A stretch of 64,000 nt of DNA, from positions 27,800,873-27,864,872 of the forward strand of contig OY970820.1 of assembly GCA_963853835.1 (NCBI GenBank), given 5' to 3'. Both the position numbers and the translations under genes were made by a program. The notes beneath the pieces are model-generated. The model did no database searches and had not been told where the DNA came from. It worked only from the letters and a program-made list of their open reading frames with translations. Numbering within the stretch: position 1 is the stretch's first letter; every line of letters starts with the position of its first letter. Below, piece by piece: positions 21,524-34,009 of this stretch. Origin of the DNA: Calendula officinalis (taxonomy: Eukaryota > Streptophyta > Magnoliopsida > Asterales > Asteraceae).

Positions 21524-23460
21524 TTAATGTACATTATTTTCACCAATATCTTCCTCGTTATCTTTCAACGCGTCAAAAATCTCATGATCATCAAACCCTG
21601 CACAGAGAAGAAAGGTTCACAAAACTAATGTTTTTTTTAATCTCTTAAATTAATACATAAATAAATATAAGTATAAAATACCTTCACTAAGGGCTTCAAT
21701 ATCATCAATTTGGGGTCCTAAAACCATGACATTACCTAACGGTGGATCAACTGTCATCCAATCAGATCTACCAATATCATCTGCATGAATCTCACCTTCT
21801 GTTACCCATGCCTCAACTGAATTAATGTTGTCATACGAAATTGGATCAGGGTTATCCTCCTCTTTATTAAAAAACCTAGAAAATAATTCACATTTCAGAT
21901 TATATCATATTTATTCCCTTATTGAAAATAAATAAACAAATTTGGGACTTACATTTGCTTTAATCTCATGTTGTATTGAACAAATACAATGTCACTTAGC
22001 CTCTGGTGTTCTACATAATTCTTCGTTTCATGAATCTTGTTTGGCTTACACCCAGTCAAACTGCAAGTTTGACTCAATATACGAATTGCCAAACGAGTCA
22101 AATTTGGACAAGCTCCCCCATATGTTGACCACCACTCAGCTATTAACAAAAAGATTAATTTAATTATATCGTACAAATAATACCGTTTTATTATGAAAAA
22201 AAATAATAAAATTACCAGGAAATAAGGTATCTCTGCCTCTAATTGCAATTTTCCTGCCAAAATCACCAGCAGCTTCACGATAAAACGTTGTTTCTTTGAC
22301 AATTTTATCTTGAATTGCAGTATCGGGAACTAATCTTTCAACACAATCATAAACTGAAGATCTAATTTGAAGATGAACATCTCCTTCGATACTGTAAAAG
22401 AATTTAGGGTTTAGATAAAAGCCAGCAGTATGAAGAGGGTGACGATGAAGTGGGGCCCACCTACGATCAATTATATTCCAATAAACCAAATAATCTTTTT
22501 TATCAATAAGTTCTTTCTTAATTGCTTCTTTTGCCCGATATACCCCTGCATAAACATACCCCATTCCCGGTTTCTCCTTCCCGCTAACAATTCGTAACAA
22601 CCTTAATAACGGATCAGTCAAACGAGTGATGACTGTACACATTGACCAAAAAGACGGATTGCTGATGTAATCGAGAGTTGAATATCCTTCTTCTTTTTTG
22701 GAATATGAGCATTCCATCCATTCCTCTGACGTCACCATTGATTGAAGATTGTGTTTCACGTTTACCATGCGTTTTAGTGTGAGGAAATCAGTTGAAGAAC
22801 GTGTGGGGCCCACTACAACAGTATCCACACCAAAAGTGTGTCTTCTCATCATATTTAAAATAATGCTATGATTGTAAATAAACCTTGTTATTGATCTCGC
22901 TTGTTCGAGTATTGTACTTATCCATTCGAGTTGTATAAAATCTTGCAAAATTAAATCAACGCAATGAGTCGCACACGGGGTCCAGAAAACGGTTGGAAAA
23001 TTATCGGTTATTCGTTTTCCAACTTCAACGTAACGTGTTTCGTTGTTTGTAACAACTTGCAACACGTTTCTCACTCCAACTTCTTCAACAACTTCCTTAA
23101 ACAAAACAAATAAACCTTCAACCGAGTCCATTACAACGGTTGCATCTACTGATCTTAAAAACATTAGCCCTTCGGGACAATAAACCGAGAAATTTAGAAA
23201 CGTTTTACCGTTTTCTGACACTGATTCATCAACTAAAACAGAACAACCGGTTTTTCCCCAACTTCCCGTGCATTGGTCAACATCGTTTCTAACTTCTTGA
23301 ACCGTGTTCTTCAAAATCCAGCTTCTAAGATCGTGATAAGACGGGCCCACAACTCCTGGCCCGTTTGAAGCAATTGCATCAATCATAGGTTGGAAATATA
23401 TGGAGTTCACAGCATCTAACGGTACACCAGCATCGAACAAAAACCGCCCGATTGCTAAAC
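21524..23460 (-). pseudogene. hAT-derived host gene, 3' part (DUF659 and hAT dimerisation exons)
   Basis: Four minus-strand exon segments: 23460-22216, 22139-21953, 21875-21682 and 21597-21524, joined by GT-AG introns of 76, 77 and 84 bp that keep the frame. The protein has a DUF659-like region (GPSYHDLRSWILKNTV, then GKTGCSVLVDESVSE), a hAT body (FWTPCATHCVDLILQD, HPLHTAGFYLNPKFFYS) and the hAT C-terminal dimerisation motif (EWWSTYGGACPNLTRLAIRIL). With the BED-finger part at 27772-28309 it forms one frame of 745 codons plus stop, so the two parts were a single gene. It resembles the conserved plant HAT transposon superfamily proteins, domesticated genes without TIRs. Called broken because a 4.3 kb Harbinger element lies in its coding exon. 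Confidence 0.88.
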
Positions 23461-23463
23461 TAA

Positions 23464-23590
23464 GGGCCTGTTTGAAATCATCGGACTCAATCCAATTTGG
23501 ACCCGGTCTGAAACTTACGTGTTTGATACCATCTGAAATCCTCAGATTCGGTCCGAAGTCCGGACTCAGTCCGTTTTAGGGATCGGATTC
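23464..23590. repeat. Left subterminal repeats of the Harbinger element
   Basis: Short inverted and direct copies of GGACTCAATCC, TTCGGTCCG and GGACTCAGTCCG in the first 125 bp, facing similar ACTCAATCCGATT copies at the right end. Likely transposase or Myb-protein binding sites (inference). Confidence 0.6.
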
Positions 23591-24054
23591 GGTCTGTTTA
23601 AAAAATATGCTGGACTCATTCATTTCTGCCCTAATCGTTTCTCATCCAGCCGTCTTCCTCCTTCCTCCTTCTGCCGCCGCTGGTTTCTCCTTCCTCCGCC
23701 GTCGTCCTCTCCGGCCTTCCTCCGCTGTGACCGCTGGACTCACACCACCCTCTTCCATCTTCCTCGATCAGGTACACACCGTCGTTTCGTTTATGTAACT
23801 TGCTGTTCAAAAACTGATTTCGATTGTTATCTCTATGAATTCATCAAATAGTTGTTAGTTATCTGTTATAACTAGGTTTGGGTTTAAGAACGTGATGGGT
23901 TTGTGCTAGGAACACGATCAGATCATCACCGTCGTTATGTCACCGGTGTTGTTTCCGATCTCCGGCGTCGCGGTGTTGTTTCTGATCTCCGGCGGTGTTG
24001 TGTGTAGTTTCAGATCATAGGTTTAATTTAATAAATAATATAATTCTTTTTTTA

Positions 24055-24713
24055 ATAATCTGATTATTTAATATATAATTTAAATAATACAGATTTAAAT
24101 ATTTAATAATATAATTCTGTTTTTAATATAAATTATATAAAATAAAATCTGATTATTTAATATATAATTTAAATAATACAGATTTAAATATTTAATAATA
24201 TAATTCTGTTTTTAATATAAATTATATAAAATAAAATCTGATTATTTAATATATTATTTAAATAATACAGATTTAAATATTTAATAATATAATTCTGTTT
24301 TTAATATAAATTATATAAAATAAAATCTGATTATTTAATATATAATTTAAATAATACAGATTTAAATATTTAATAATATAATTCTGTTTTTAATATAAAT
24401 TATATAAAATAAAATCTGATTATTTAATATATAATTTAAATAATACAGATTTAAATATTTAATAATATAATTCTGTTTTTAATATAAATTATATAAAATA
24501 AAATCTGATTATTTAATATATTATTTAAATAATACAGATTTAAATATTTAATAATATAATTCTGTTTTTAATATAAATTATATAAAATAAAATCTGATTA
24601 TTTAATATATTATTTAAATAATACAGATTTAAATATTTAATAATATAATTCTGTTTTTAATATAAATTATATAAAATAAAATCTGATTATTTAATATATT
24701 ATTTAAATAATAC
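24055..24713. repeat. 89 bp AT-rich tandem array inside the Harbinger element
   Basis: About 7.4 nearly identical 89 bp units, each with AATCTGATTATTTAATATAT and an ACAGATTTAAATATTTAATA segment. Unit length measured between successive AATCTG starts (24146, 24235). Ends 36 bp before the start codon of the Myb-like gene, so it occupies the promoter region. Confidence 0.93.
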
Positions 24714-24749
24714 TTGGGTTTTTTTTGTTTTGTTAGCTTTATCCTAGAT

Positions 24750-25724
24750 ATGGCACCTAGATTTTCTTGGTCAGACGATGTAACTAAAACCCTTCTTGAA
24801 GCTTGCTTACATGAGGTATCAATCAACGGGCATGAGGGTGTTGGCCTGAAACCAAAGTCATGGGAAGTAGTAGGTGAGAAACTAAAAAATGATCATGGTG
24901 TGGTGGTTGAGTTGGGACAAATGAAATATAGATATGACTATCTGAAAGCCAAGTATGGAATGTGGGTCAAATTGAAAAACAAAACGGGGAATATTTATAA
25001 TCCAAAAACAAACAGCTTTAATTTGACTGATGAAGAATGGAAAGCGGAGGAAATGGTATTCTTTTATTTTAAAAGTTTGATAATGTCTTTAACTTTTTCA
25101 ACAATTTGATAATATATTATAATTTTTTTTAAACAGATGAACAAGAATATAGTGAAATTAAAAAATTCGGCTCTCGTTTTTCCCGATCTTTGCACCAAAT
25201 TGTTCGAAGGGTCTACCGCAACCGGTAGTCAGAGTTATGGGACATCTTCTAAACTCCCTCATCCTAGTGTAGTGTTCAATGATCATGATTTTGAGGATAT
25301 GGAGATGGAAAACCTAGCCCCCCCAGCCCCTCAGATTGAAACCTCGGCCCCTAATAGGGGAATCTCATCCTCAACAGAGCAACCCGTTGCAAGTGAAGAA
25401 TCATCAGGTCAGTCAAAAAACAAGGGTAAACGGAAGCGTCGTGTAAACACACTAGATGATGATTTAAGAGAAGTTGGGAAAGAGATTGTGAAGGCAGCAC
25501 AATCATTTGTGGAAAAGAATAACATTGACAAAGACATGGATGAAAGCATGGCAAAACTGGATAACCTGGATTGGGGGGAATTGGATCCAAGATATCAGAC
25601 GGCACTTATGCTATTTGGTGAAAACCCTGGTAATTTGAAAGTCTGGTTACGCCTTAGGTCGTCGACTTGTGACACGTGGGTGAGGAATGCAGGAAAGAAG
25701 TTTGGATTATTTGAGAGTCCTTAG
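24750..25724 (+). CDS. Harbinger ORF1, Myb/SANT-like DNA-binding protein
   Basis: Two exons, 24750-25055 and 25137-25724, with an 81 bp GT-AG intron; 297 residues. The N-terminal 110 residues form a Myb/SANT-like domain with its spaced tryptophans (FSWSDDVTKTLLEAC, KSWEVVGEKL, YGMWVKLK, TDEEWKAEE). A basic patch KNKGKRKRRVN is a likely nuclear signal. The C-terminus (LPHPSVVFNDHDFED, FVEKNNIDKDMDESM) is acidic. In PIF/Harbinger elements this protein helps the transposase enter the nucleus and bind the ends. No stop or shift seen. Start set at MAPRFSW, the first ATG of the frame. Confidence 0.88.
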
Positions 25725-25786
25725 ACTTTATGGATTATTTTAGATCACTTTATGGATTTTTGTGGATTTTTGTGTGTTATGACTTT

Positions 25787-26020
25787 TTATGTGTTATGGA
25801 TTAGTACGTGTTATGGATTTATATATGTTATGGATTAGTATGTGTTATGGATTTATATATGTTATGGATTAGTATGTGTTATGGATTTTTATATGTTATG
25901 GATTAGTATGTGTTATGGATTTTTATATGTTATGGATTAGTATGTGTTGTGGATTTTTATGTAATATGGATTAGTATGTGTTGTGGATTTTTATGTAATA
26001 TGGATTAATATGTGTTTTGA
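25787..26020. repeat. 34 bp tandem array between the two Harbinger genes
   Basis: About six units of GTTATGGATTAGTATGTG plus GTTATGGATTTATATAT, diverging towards the right. Lies between the stop of ORF1 and the transposase start. Confidence 0.88.
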
Positions 26021-26049
26021 CTTTTTACGTTATTTATAATAGGTGACAT

Positions 26050-27300
26050 ATGGATACGGATGAGGAATTTCTAACTTTCCTTCTACTATCGTGGTATTGG
26101 TTGATGTTGGTCAGGAAAAGGCAAAGAATTGAAAGAATAGGAGCTTATGATCCGGTAGTAAGCGGACATGCGTATACACAAGATTTGATACACGGAAGTC
26201 CAAGACAATGTTACGATATGATGCGTCTTTCACAGGAGGCATTTGTATTATTAAGCGATCATTTTAGACAAAGAAATTGGTTGACATGTAGTAGGACAAT
26301 AAGCGTTGAAGAGAAGATTGCTATGTTTTTACATGTCATAGGACATAATGAACGTTTTCGAGCCGTTAAAGGAAGATTTTCACACTCCACGCAAACAATT
26401 CATCAATGCTTTCACGAGGTCCTAGATGCAATGATGTGTTTTGCAAGAGAAATTATAGTACCAACTCATTCTGACCCAACAAGAAATACCTCGGAACGAC
26501 ATAGACGACTAATAGACATATTTCCCGGAGCAATAGGTGCATTAGATGGAACTCTTGTACATGCAGTTGTGCCGGTTGACCAACAAACTCGTTTTAGGGG
26601 AAGAGGAAGAAGTGAATGTTATCAAAATGTATTAGGAATTTGTGATTTTGATATGATATTCACCTTTATATGGGCTGGATGGGAGGGCATAGCACACGAT
26701 TCAAGAGTTTTAAAAGAGGTTGCATTTAACCCGACTTCCGGATTTCCATTCCCTCCAACAGGTTTGTAATCATTCTTATTTTAATTATGCATATTCTTTA
26801 AATAATATATATATAAATCTCACTTATCTACAGATAAGTATTACCTTTGCGATGCCGCATATACCAACACTCGTGGATTTATGGCTCCCTTTCGCAATAC
26901 TAGGTATTGGTTAGCCGATTATCGAAGACGCAGAGCTTTAACTAAGGAAGAAAGGTTCAATCATGCACATGCACAACTTAGAAATGTTATTGAGCGTGCT
27001 TATGGTGTATTGAAGGCGAGATTCCCAATTTTAAAACAAATGGCTCCTTATCCTTTTCCAGTGCAAAGAGACATAGTTATTGCTTGTGTCGCGGTGCATA
27101 ATTTTATACGGAAATATAATATTCAAGATGACTTATTTCCGAACTTTGAAGAGAATACTATGGTTCATCCTGACGTGCAAGGAGAAGGAAGTGATATCGA
27201 AAACATACATGGCATGGAATGGGGTACAGAAGGCGTTACATATATGGCTAGTTTGCGTAACCAGATTGCTAATCAACTACTTTCAAGTGGTTCACATTAG
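26050..27300 (+). CDS. Harbinger DDE transposase
   Basis: Two exons, 26050-26761 and 26834-27300, joined by a 72 bp GT-AG intron inside an aspartate codon; 392 residues. The catalytic triad is complete: D166 (AIGALDGT), D217 (GIAHDSRV) and E291 (RNVIERAYGVLK). Other family marks are the N-terminal helix-turn-helix region (CYDMMRLSQEAF, EKIAMFLHVIGH), YYLCDAAYTNTRGFMAPFR and CVAVHNFIRK. The enzyme cuts and inserts the element at TAA sites with the ORF1 protein. No disabling change seen. An upstream non-coding exon is possible. Confidence 0.93.
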
Positions 27301-27663
27301 ATTATTATCTTTTGTTTTTTTAGTGTGTTTAATCTAAACTTTTGTTATCATCATATAAAAATTTATGTAATATGTTTGCATCCGTTTGTAGTATTTGGAT
27401 ATGCTAATTGAACTTGTAACAATCAACTATTTTGGAATATTTATTAGATAATTTTATAGCTTTTATTTTGGAATGAATCGACTATTTTTGTATAATAGTT
27501 ATCATCATATATAAATTTATGTTTACTTTAAATTTTATATGATGATTTTTATGTAATTATTTTTATTTATTTAGCAATTTAATCAAACACATATATTTTA
27601 TCTAGTACAAAAGAGAAAAGTAATAAGGTTATTATTCATCAATTAGCAAATTCAATTAACAAT

Positions 27664-27771
27664 CTAATCAAACACATGAACTCAATCCGATTCTAACTCA
27701 ATCCGATTTCAACTCAATCCGATTCAAACTCAATCCGATTCCGACTCAATCCGACGAAATCAAACGGGCCC
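27664..27771. repeat. Right subterminal repeats of the Harbinger element
   Basis: Five to six direct copies of ACTCAATCCGATT within 90 bp of the right end (27677-27755). Spacing of about 16 bp suggests a multi-site protein binding region (inference). Confidence 0.75.
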
Positions 27772-28309
27772 TAACTTGATGATTAACCCGTTTTGAATCA
27801 TCATAAACAGTATCATTAACAGTTAATGCGTTTAAATTTTTTCTCAGTCTACCTCCTTTTTTTCTTCTACCTACACCTTTTTTATTACTCACAGCACCTG
27901 TTTCTTCCTGATTTATTAATAATAAGCTTGAATTCGGTTCAATTGGTTCAGAAACAGGAAGCATTATAACTTCAGTGTTTAAATTAGCAAAAGAATCAGC
28001 ATCAACAGAGCTAAAATTAGTTATTTCCTCAGCTAATTTCTGTTTCTTCCTCTTTTTCACTACAACTCCATTTAAGCTTTCTTGCATTAACAGACGAACA
28101 TCAGGTTGTACTCTTAAACAGCTGGAAGCGTTACCTTTTTGACCTGCTAAATGCTCTTTAATCCGGTGAATTCCACCGCCCTTAAACATTTTGCCGCAAT
28201 ATATACATTTGAGCTGAACCTTGTCGCCACTTTTGTACATTTGACAATGCTTCCAAGCTGGATCATGTTTTTGTGAATTTACTGGTACTGGTTCTAAATC
28301 GGAAGCCAT
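27772..28309 (-). pseudogene. hAT-derived host gene, 5' part (BED zinc finger)
   Basis: Start codon at 28309 (MASDLEPVPVNSQ). A BED-type zinc finger lies near residues 19-55 (AWKHCQMYKSG, CIYCGKMF, HRIKEHLAG), followed by lysine-rich segments (VKKRKKQK, GVGRRKKGGRLRKN) that look like nuclear signals. The frame runs open to the Harbinger boundary at VYDDSKRVNHQV and continues in the same frame at 23460 (LAIGRFLFDAGVPLDA) on the other side. The Harbinger element therefore sits inside one coding exon. Transcripts, if made, would end in or splice around the element. Confidence 0.9.
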
Positions 28310-28483
28310 TTTTAGGCATAAATGTAGCTATCTCGATGATGTATGTGTATCAAAGGACTAATAATTTACAGCGTTATTTGACGAATAAAATTCAATCTTC
28401 AAACAATTAGGTATACGCAAAATTAGCTACAATTAGAGCATACAGAAACCGGATTACACAGAAGAACGGTTGATAAGATAGAA

Positions 28484-28489
28484 ACTTAC
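28484..28489 (-). other. Possible 5'UTR intron donor of the hAT-derived gene
   Basis: Minus strand reads CAAGTAAGT, a strong donor, 175 bp upstream of the start codon, with a likely leader exon to its right (28490-28560). Confidence 0.4.
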
Positions 28490-28559
28490 TTGAATTTTGA
28501 GAAATTTCTTCGTCGGGAAATCTGGCGAGACCGAGTTAAGGGAGTTAGGGTTAATATAG

Positions 28560-29219
28560 TTGGAAGATGAGTCGATGGAAAACCGGATAGACCGGTTGGG
28601 TTTCCTTTTAACGGGTTACCTTTCGCCCGGGTTTTAATATTTTACCCGATATTGCGGTCCAAGTAAGCGGTCAAAAGTCATAACTTCCACACAATGAACG
28701 GACGGTTTTCTAGAAGCGAACCCGAATCTTTCGGGTTGCGTTGCATATCTTGAACCGGAAACGGTCGTAACGCAAACTTGATCGACCGGTGGTCGCCGAT
28801 TGATCTATTGCCGCAAATAACCGTTAAGATCCTCCATCAAACCGGTAATATTACGAATTTTCTAATATTTGTTCTGAATCGCAGTTAGATTTCTCCGTCA
28901 AATCAGAAATAATTGTGCTGAATTAACAATTCCGCTTTGTGCAATCCTGACGGATTATTCATAATTTCCATGAATTTCGTAACTTGGCAAGCGACTAATC
29001 ACCTGATATCTAATCCTTTTAAATTTCCTGTTTCTTAATTACAAATATGAACTCTGATATAAAAGTAGGTATCTAGAATGCCGATATGACAGCAATCAGC
29101 ATTATTCTGAAACCTGCATTGTTGCATATTACTGAACATCATCTACAGATACAATTACCAATTACATCTCTACTGTTCGATATCAATCACCATTTCAGCA
29201 TTTTTCAAAGTTTAATGTT
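28560..29219. other. Promoter-side flank of the hAT-derived gene
   Basis: GC-richer stretch (28600-28800) then AT-rich. No gene or repeat with clear ends. Ends at the gypsy insertion. Confidence 0.45.
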
Positions 29220-29224
29220 GTTAC

Positions 29225-29791
29225 TGTTGATACCCAAAATCTCCGTAGAACGAACCGTCCTTCGTTCCGTCCAAGAACCTGCGAATCAAACACGAAAGGA
29301 AGCCTAAGTCAGAAGCCTCACGTGGGTCACCTCGTGAAGGCACTCCGAAGCTTAAGTCAGTATGTATACTAGTCGAATTGAAGGCGTATATTGAATGCGG
29401 ATCAACAGGGTAGTTGGGAGAAATCTGTATATTGAATATAAGAGAGTGAATAGAGATGTTAGGCGAGTATTGTGTGTACCCGTTCTTCGACCGGACCCCT
29501 CCATTTATGGACGGAAAGTTAAGGCGGGATAATTAGGAATCATCCTTCGGTCCACTTCGCCTTAATACCCTCCGGTCCTTACCGTGTACGAAACCCTATT
29601 ACCCGTTGGATAAAGTCGAGGGACACTCTTCGGCGCCGCTTGCATTTAATGCGCGTGCAAGCTGTCCCGAAGACCCGCTTGCATTCCCTATGACCTCGAA
29701 GTTTGCTTTTACATCGTCGTTTCTGATCTTAGCATCCGCCACCTTGCATGTCTTGCGACATGCACGTCCGGAGGGTGTGGATACACTATTA
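29225..29791 (-). mobile_element. 3' LTR of the gypsy element (left)
   Basis: 567 bp, plus strand TGTTGATACCC to ATACACTATTA. Internal side has a polypurine run AACTAAGGGGACT on the minus strand (29792-29804). Confidence 0.88.
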
Positions 29792-30664
29792 AGTCCCCTT
29801 AGTTAAAATGATCTTAACCGTAGTTGGTTTATTTTAACTTGATCAATCTTGCTAACGTTCTTTTGAAAATACTACCGTTGGAGCGTTACTGTTTTCAACG
29901 GTACATTTTATTTTGACCGTTGGGTTTTTACCTCCGGACTTTGCCATTCGCCTTTTGGAATCCCGCTCCTACATATATCTTGTTCCTTCTATTATTTCTT
30001 CTCCACACCTTTTCATATCCCCTTCTCCCCCTTTTGTTTTTCTTTTCGCATTTTATCGTAATGAGGAAAGACAAAACAATCAAAGAAAAAAGCGAAAAAA
30101 CCTCTCGCGCAGTTCGTACTGCCATGAACACCTTTTGTACCCTTAAAGCCGACGATCTTCCCCAAATTATTTCTGAATTTCACATCGATCCCCAATTTGA
30201 TCTTCGTATTCCTAATGACACCGATACTATTAAATCTGCTCCTGAAGGTTACGAACCGGTATACCTTCAAATTCTACATGGTGGCCTCCGTTTCCATGTT
30301 GACAACTTTATCATCACCGTGCTTCAAGATCTCGGCCTTCATATTGCACAACTTGCTCCTAACGCATTGCGGAAATTAATTGGTTTTATTATGTTGTGCC
30401 GTGCCCTAGGTATTCCGCTTTCTGTGAAGCTATTTAAGTATTTTTACATCGTGACTGGTCGCTCTGATTGGGCCATCTTCGCACACCGTCAAGGGCAGGT
30501 AGAGTGTGTTTCTGGGTTGAAGGACTCAATCCACGATTGGAAGTTCAACTTTCTCTTTATAAAGCGATCTGCTTTCAACAATGTTTCTTTACCTTGGGGG
30601 ATAGTTACTAAAAGGCCGTCCGACCCTCTTCCAGATCTTACGCTTGAGGAAAAGAACTTCGTTT

Positions 30665-30682
30665 GGGGGGGGGGGGGGGGGG
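30665..30682 (+). repeat. (G)18 homopolymer in the antisense gene
   Basis: Eighteen consecutive G. The frame before and after the run differs, so the run either expanded and shifted the gene or is a length error in the assembly. Confidence 0.9.
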
Positions 30683-33600
30683 TTTGTCTTCGGCCAACTT
30701 AGTATGGGATGATCCCGATGAGGTTTTCTTGGGCATGGCAGATCTAAGCCCTTTTTATCTCAGTCGAGACATTCGCCCTGTGTGGCAAATCAACGGAGAA
30801 ACCGTATCCCTGTTAAAGCGTCTTGAAATGGATAAAAGCAAAACTCCGGAGGGTGTTATTTCTGTAATCGATGGACCTAGGGTCCCTTTTACTCCTCCGA
30901 CTCCTAGTAGTGGTCATACCGTGAGTACCCCGGAACTGTCTGATCCCGAAACGAGATCGGTTGATGATACTATTGTGGTGCAAGGCATTGAAGTTGACCC
31001 TACTACCGGTGAGGAGCTTATTGCTGAAGAGATAACTGTTCTTGAGCCTCCAGTTCTTTTACAAAGATCCCGAAAACCACGAACCCCAAAGGTTGCTAGT
31101 GCTTAAGCGAAAACAAGCCGTCCGCGTAGAAGCGATGAAGATCTTCAATCTTCTTCCTCGAAACGTCAAAAGGCCTTTCTGGAAGGTGATTGTTTTAATC
31201 TCTTTTGTATATTCCCCCTTTCGTTCCTTATCGGTCTTTTTTTTTGTTGCAGATTTATCAGATAGTGTGGTTATTCTAGATGCCCCTCTTGTAACAGAAT
31301 CTATGGTGATTTCTGACACTCCTTCTTCCGTACCACCACCGTCTGTTCCTGTGAGTACTTCTGCACCATCTGGCTTTATTCAAGTTCCAAAGTTTCCGCC
31401 CGTGTCATCAGGGGCTTCTGCTCTTACAAGGTTCAGCAATCGTTTACTTAGTGCCGGGGTTAGGTCGTCTTCGTCGACCCGTACCTTACATGTGCCTCGC
31501 CCCACAAGAAGCGGAGTATCACTCCCCAATATTCCGACCCAGGGTATGCAATACGGTACTTTGTTACATGCACCTTTTGTAACGCCCCAAAATTTATATT
31601 AATTAAATAGAATTATTTAATCACAATTTATTATTTATAATTAATTCTATATTATTTGGGCGACCTGTATTTAGACGGTTCGTCTTTATCAGACGTTATA
31701 TATTTATATGTGACGCCTCGTTATTCAAACTATTAATTTTGTAACGTTTCGTCTGATGTATTCGAGTCATTTAATTTCCCGAGTGTTGAGCGTCAGGGCG
31801 AGGCCGGCCATGGGCCAAGGCCGACACTGTCTTTTATTCGGTTGTGTTATTATTTAATCTAAGTGAGGGGTTAATACTAGTATCCTAGGCCCCGTTATTA
31901 TTATTTTCTTTCTCTTGTACAAAATTCCGAAAAAAAATGAACTTAGAGACTATTCTCGGTAATTGCCTTCTTGGACCGGATCCCCTTAGATGGGCTTTTC
32001 TGTTTTTTTAAAAAGGAATCCGAAACCCATTTACAACCCTTTAATATAAGTCGCTTTGTGCGTTTTCTTTTCCTTATGCTCGAAACCCCTACTTGCCGAC
32101 AAAAGAAACACACTCTCTTCCTAATTCGGCAGCCACCATAGGGCACCTCCTTGAAGTTTTAATTCGTCCAGCCATGTCAGGCATCTCCAATCTCGATCTT
32201 CTTAACCTCCGGTCGACGGGAAGAAGCAAGCAGGTCTGAGTGGTAAGCCATTGTAGTATGATTTCATGTTCCTTCCTTTGTATTCATGGATTCTATCGTC
32301 CTTAATAATCGTAATCTGTGTTCTTCCCGACGTCGAGCAGAAAGAAAGCAGCGAGAAACGAGGTTGACTGATCGAGTTTAGCTGGAGAAGAGTAGTTGTG
32401 AAATTGTTTAGCTGCTGGTCGAGATCTTAGGTAAAATTCTCGGTTGTTTCTTTTCATTTCCATTCTATCTTCTGGCTTCAATTGTTAATCGGTTTCTTCC
32501 TGTTTTTCTGGGTAGTGTTTCTGTGACGACAAACAGCAAGCAGGGGGGGGGGGGCTAAGTATCGAAGGAGGTTGAGCAGGGAACATCGGGTTTGGTTCAA
32601 GCTAGTTGGAGTGGTTCGGTAGTCCTCTCTTCCGAACTTCACTTCGTAATTGTTTACTCGTTTCATTATCTGTTAATAATTTGATTATATCTAAGGGCTG
32701 AGGGTTGCGTGAGATCGAGCAGGAGGAACGAGTGTAACGTTACTATCATGAAGGGTTGTGTGTCCAAACAGAATCGGCGGGGAGAGTGTTGATCGAGTGG
32801 AACCCCGAGTCGGATTTTTTTTTTGAGAAGCAATCGGTAGTCAAAACTCTTGTGTCCTTTCTTTCTTTTATCATTTTGTCTGTGACTGATTTTGTTCCGC
32901 GCAGGGCTGTGACCGAGCCATAACTGTCGGGTTGGGTTGGGTTAAAACCATTGTCATTTTGACTAAATGTTTTAATAACCGGAAACCGAACCCGTAGGGT
33001 TCTTGGTTCCTAAACCGGATAACTTTCGCAAGAATAATAACGAGATTGTTGTGAACATAAACTTCTGTGATACAAAATGATTTTTGGAGCTGTCGAGTGC
33101 CTCGGGAGCTAACGAGATGGTGTCGGGTTTGTTAAATCGGGTTTTTATGAAAACATTTTCTGGCAGATTCTGCCCAACGTTTTCGGGCCTCTTTTTACCA
33201 CACTTAAAATAAGATTTTGGACTTTTGGCCTGTGTTGGGACCTTGGTTTTTGAGTTAGCTTTTCAATGCCGCAACCCTCACGTCAATCCGAATTACGGTT
33301 TAAAAGTTATAGTCAATTTGGTATGATACTGTTAGGAAAACGACCTGTGCAACATGTCTGTCTTGCAACACTGTTTTGAGACACTTAGAGTCTGTTTTAG
33401 CCAGTGACCGTCTCACAGAGATATGTAGTTCTGGTTGTCTACTTTTCATGGTAAAAATATGGGATAAATCTACTGCACAGTTTAAGAGTTATAGCAGTTT
33501 CCGTGAGACCGACGGGTGCTGCCAGTTTTCTAAATTGAGTCCTTAGAACGGATTGTAATTCAGGTTTCATTTTTATGCTTTTAGGATCATCTAGGAATAA

Positions 33601-34009
33601 CCGAGCAGCGCCTTAGAGTATTGAGGATCCTTTGGAGCTTACGTTTCTCGAGGTGAGTATTCTCACCATGTATTCAGTTTTAACGTTGTACATGCATGAC
33701 TTATGTGTTACATTTCTTGCACCATAATTGTTATCTGAGCTTGAGCTGTTATCTGAGTTTGATCCGCTATCTGAGTTTGATTTGTTATCTGAGTTTGACA
33801 TGCTATCTGAGTATCTGAGCAGCTATTGATTTATTTTAATCTGAGACATTGTGCCTGGGTAACCGAGCTCGGCACAGGGTCATTCTGTGCTACTACTTGC
33901 TAGGGCATCTGAGATAATTATGTTAAAGAGATAATAAAACATAATAACACACATCTGAGTTTTTGGCTATATGCCTGGGATCACCTCCCGTCTGAGTTTA
34001 TATCTGACT

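Larger units (their letters stand above)
23464..27771 (+). mobile_element. PIF/Harbinger DNA transposon, apparently autonomous
   Basis: 4,308 bp element with imperfect terminal inverted repeats (GGGCCTGTTTGAAATC left; complement of GGGCCCGTTTGATTTC right) and a 3 bp TSD TAA (23461-23463 and 27772-27774), the class hallmark. It carries both genes expected of an autonomous copy, a Myb/SANT-like protein and a DDE transposase, each with one short intron. Two tandem arrays lie between end and genes. It interrupts a hAT-derived gene on the opposite strand. Confidence 0.94.

Noticed and set aside
24055..24713. Regular repeat array resembling a CRISPR
   Set aside because: Units are contiguous 89 bp without unique spacers, and this is a plant genome.
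31943..33801. Small minus-strand frames identical in both LARD LTRs (also 38718-40577)
   Set aside because: Their identity comes from the LTR duplication. They have no domains, and one is made of the TCTGAGT repeat.
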